DNA of 40,059 nucleotides from Archaeoglobi archaeon (lineage in GTDB: Archaea > Halobacteriota > Archaeoglobi > Archaeoglobales > Archaeoglobaceae). This document shows positions 39,547-40,059 of this stretch, in pieces (the first letter of the stretch is position 1; each line of letters opens with the position of its first letter). The notes beneath the pieces are model-generated. The model saw nothing but the letters and a program-made list of their open reading frames with translations. It did not search any database and was not told the DNA's origin. Location: positions 1 through 40,059 of the forward strand of contig JAPDIT010000040.1 in assembly GCA_029259455.1 (NCBI GenBank), written 5' to 3'. The position numbers and the translations under genes were made by a program.

Positions 39547-39746
39547 ATGTGTCTTATGCAGTTAGCGAGGTAAACAAGCGTTTAGAACTGAGAAAGTTCT
39601 TGAGGATAGAGGAAGTTAAACTAAGGGCAGTCTACTCATTCATGGCAGAATTCGAAGCAGACCAATTTATAAACTTTGTATTCTCAATTCTTAACGCTAA
39701 TTCAAAGAAAAGTCGAAGTAGGCCATCCATTTTAATACTGGATTGA
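39531..39746 (+). pseudogene. N-terminal fragment of a transposase (IS4/IS5-superfamily type)
   Basis: 71 residues including VSEVNKRLELRKFLRI, VYSFMAEFEADQFINFVFSILN and a closing SRPSILILD, which resembles the region around the first Asp of the DDE transposases of archaeal IS4-like elements. It ends abruptly after that Asp with a TGA, and the following sequence does not continue it in any frame. It overlaps the broken AhpD-like gene by 16 nt. The family call is from memory of such N-termini, with moderate doubt. Confidence 0.45.
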
Positions 39747-39814
39747 CCACATGTGGAACCCTTTTCAGCAGACCGATGTAAAAGCCTGCAGTTAGTTCGG
39801 TCCATGCATCTAGA
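39747..39814 (+). other. Non-coding left flank of the IS110-family transposase
   Basis: 68 nt without an ORF between the transposase fragment and the IS110 gene. In many IS110 elements the non-coding end beside the transposase encodes a bridge (guide) RNA. This stretch is shorter than the known examples, and no hairpin was convincingly identified, so it may be only the element's left tip. Confidence 0.25.
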
Positions 39815-40059
39815 ATGCGGTGGATTGACTTAACAGGCAAAAAGGATGGTGGAAGTGTGGTGGAAGCACGAATAGGTGGTTATCCGGTCTGCATCGGATT
39901 GGATGTGCACAAAAGGTATTCGTATGTAGCTGTAGTTGACGAGCTGGGAGAAATAGTAGAGGAAAAAAGAATAGAAAACACAAAGGAATCTCTACAAAAA
40001 TTCGCATCAAAATACAAAGCTAAAGCTGTAATAGAGGCAACATCCAACTACAGGTTCAT
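39815..40059 (+). CDS. IS110-family transposase, 5' part (runs off the window)
   Basis: An open frame from ATG 39815 to the window edge. From VCIGLDVHKRYSYVAVVDELG onward it shows the N-terminal DEDD (RuvC-like) domain of IS110 transposases: first Asp in GLDVHK, then VVDELGEIVEE, and EATSNYRF, where the Glu of the second catalytic position falls. The start could also be the GTG at 39857 or 39860, closer to the usual N-terminus. IS110 elements move by a recombinase-like route with the help of a structured RNA. No frameshift is seen in the visible 80 codons, unlike the other mobile elements here, so this element may still be active. Confidence 0.8.
   Translation, partial: MRWIDLTGKKDGGSVVEARIGGYPVCIGLDVHKRYSYVAVVDELGEIVEEKRIENTKESLQKFASKYKAKAVIEATSNYRF

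Noticed and set aside
1..40059. CRISPR arrays, rRNA genes, inteins, further tRNAs
   Set aside because: No regularly spaced repeats were seen; polC and atpA have no inserted intein blocks; only one tRNA-like fold was found by eye.

Overview
The window looks like a chromosomal segment of a hyperthermophilic euryarchaeon, most probably Archaeoglobus (A. fulgidus or a close strain). The basis is the gene set: an archaeal A1Ao ATP synthase operon, the large subunit of D-family DNA polymerase, pelota, prefoldin beta, Pus10, a Pcc1-type KEOPS subunit, a Lhr helicase, archaeal-type short PurA, Ku and a LigD-type ligase. The naming is inference from gene content and protein style; no database was searched.

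Layout. 1-577: right part of a decayed insertion sequence (copy A) that cuts the 3' end of an AGOG-like DNA glycosylase homologue (565-1455, minus). 1505-5313: pelota, then trkA-trkH. 5402-8145: acyl-CoA synthetase converging on purA. 8245-8325: tRNA-Ser(TGA). 8409-16788: nine-gene ATP synthase operon (atpH-I-K-E-C-F-A-B-D, minus). 16962-22878: purD, a PdeM/MPE-type phosphoesterase, a small P-loop ATPase, a wrecked DUF362 gene, Pus10, a small unknown gene, prefoldin beta, a Pcc1-like gene and a membrane-anchored transglutaminase-like protein. 22980-28626: Lhr helicase, an Lrp/AsnC regulator, argJ, pgk. 28755-30454: a CoA-transferase pseudogene cut by a second copy (B) of the same IS. 30475-32729: ilvN/ilvH, ilvB and a candidate branched-chain leader peptide. 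32985-36422: PolD DP2. 36481-39094: an ADP-ribosylglycohydrolase converging on a ligD-ku operon. 39200-40059: a broken AhpD-like gene, a transposase fragment, and the start of an IS110-family transposase that leaves the window.

The core genes are intact and tightly packed. Several convergent pairs share overlapping stop codons, and many genes appear leaderless, with a TATA-like box about 23-27 nt before the start codon. Decay is confined to five spots: both IS copies, the CoA-transferase, the DUF362 gene, and the AhpD/IS cluster at the right end.

The most interesting signal is upstream of ilvB. A promoter is placed so that transcription would begin at the ATG of an 18-codon ORF ending LVVVRLVLLF-stop, followed by a Shine-Dalgarno-led ilvB. 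It resembles a bacterial ilv attenuation leader peptide, but in an archaeon. Other points are two palindromic TATA boxes, each placed almost equally far from two divergent start codons, a perfect 13-bp tandem repeat just upstream of the acyl-CoA synthetase promoter, and the grouping of Lhr, an MPE phosphoesterase, an ATP-dependent ligase and Ku.
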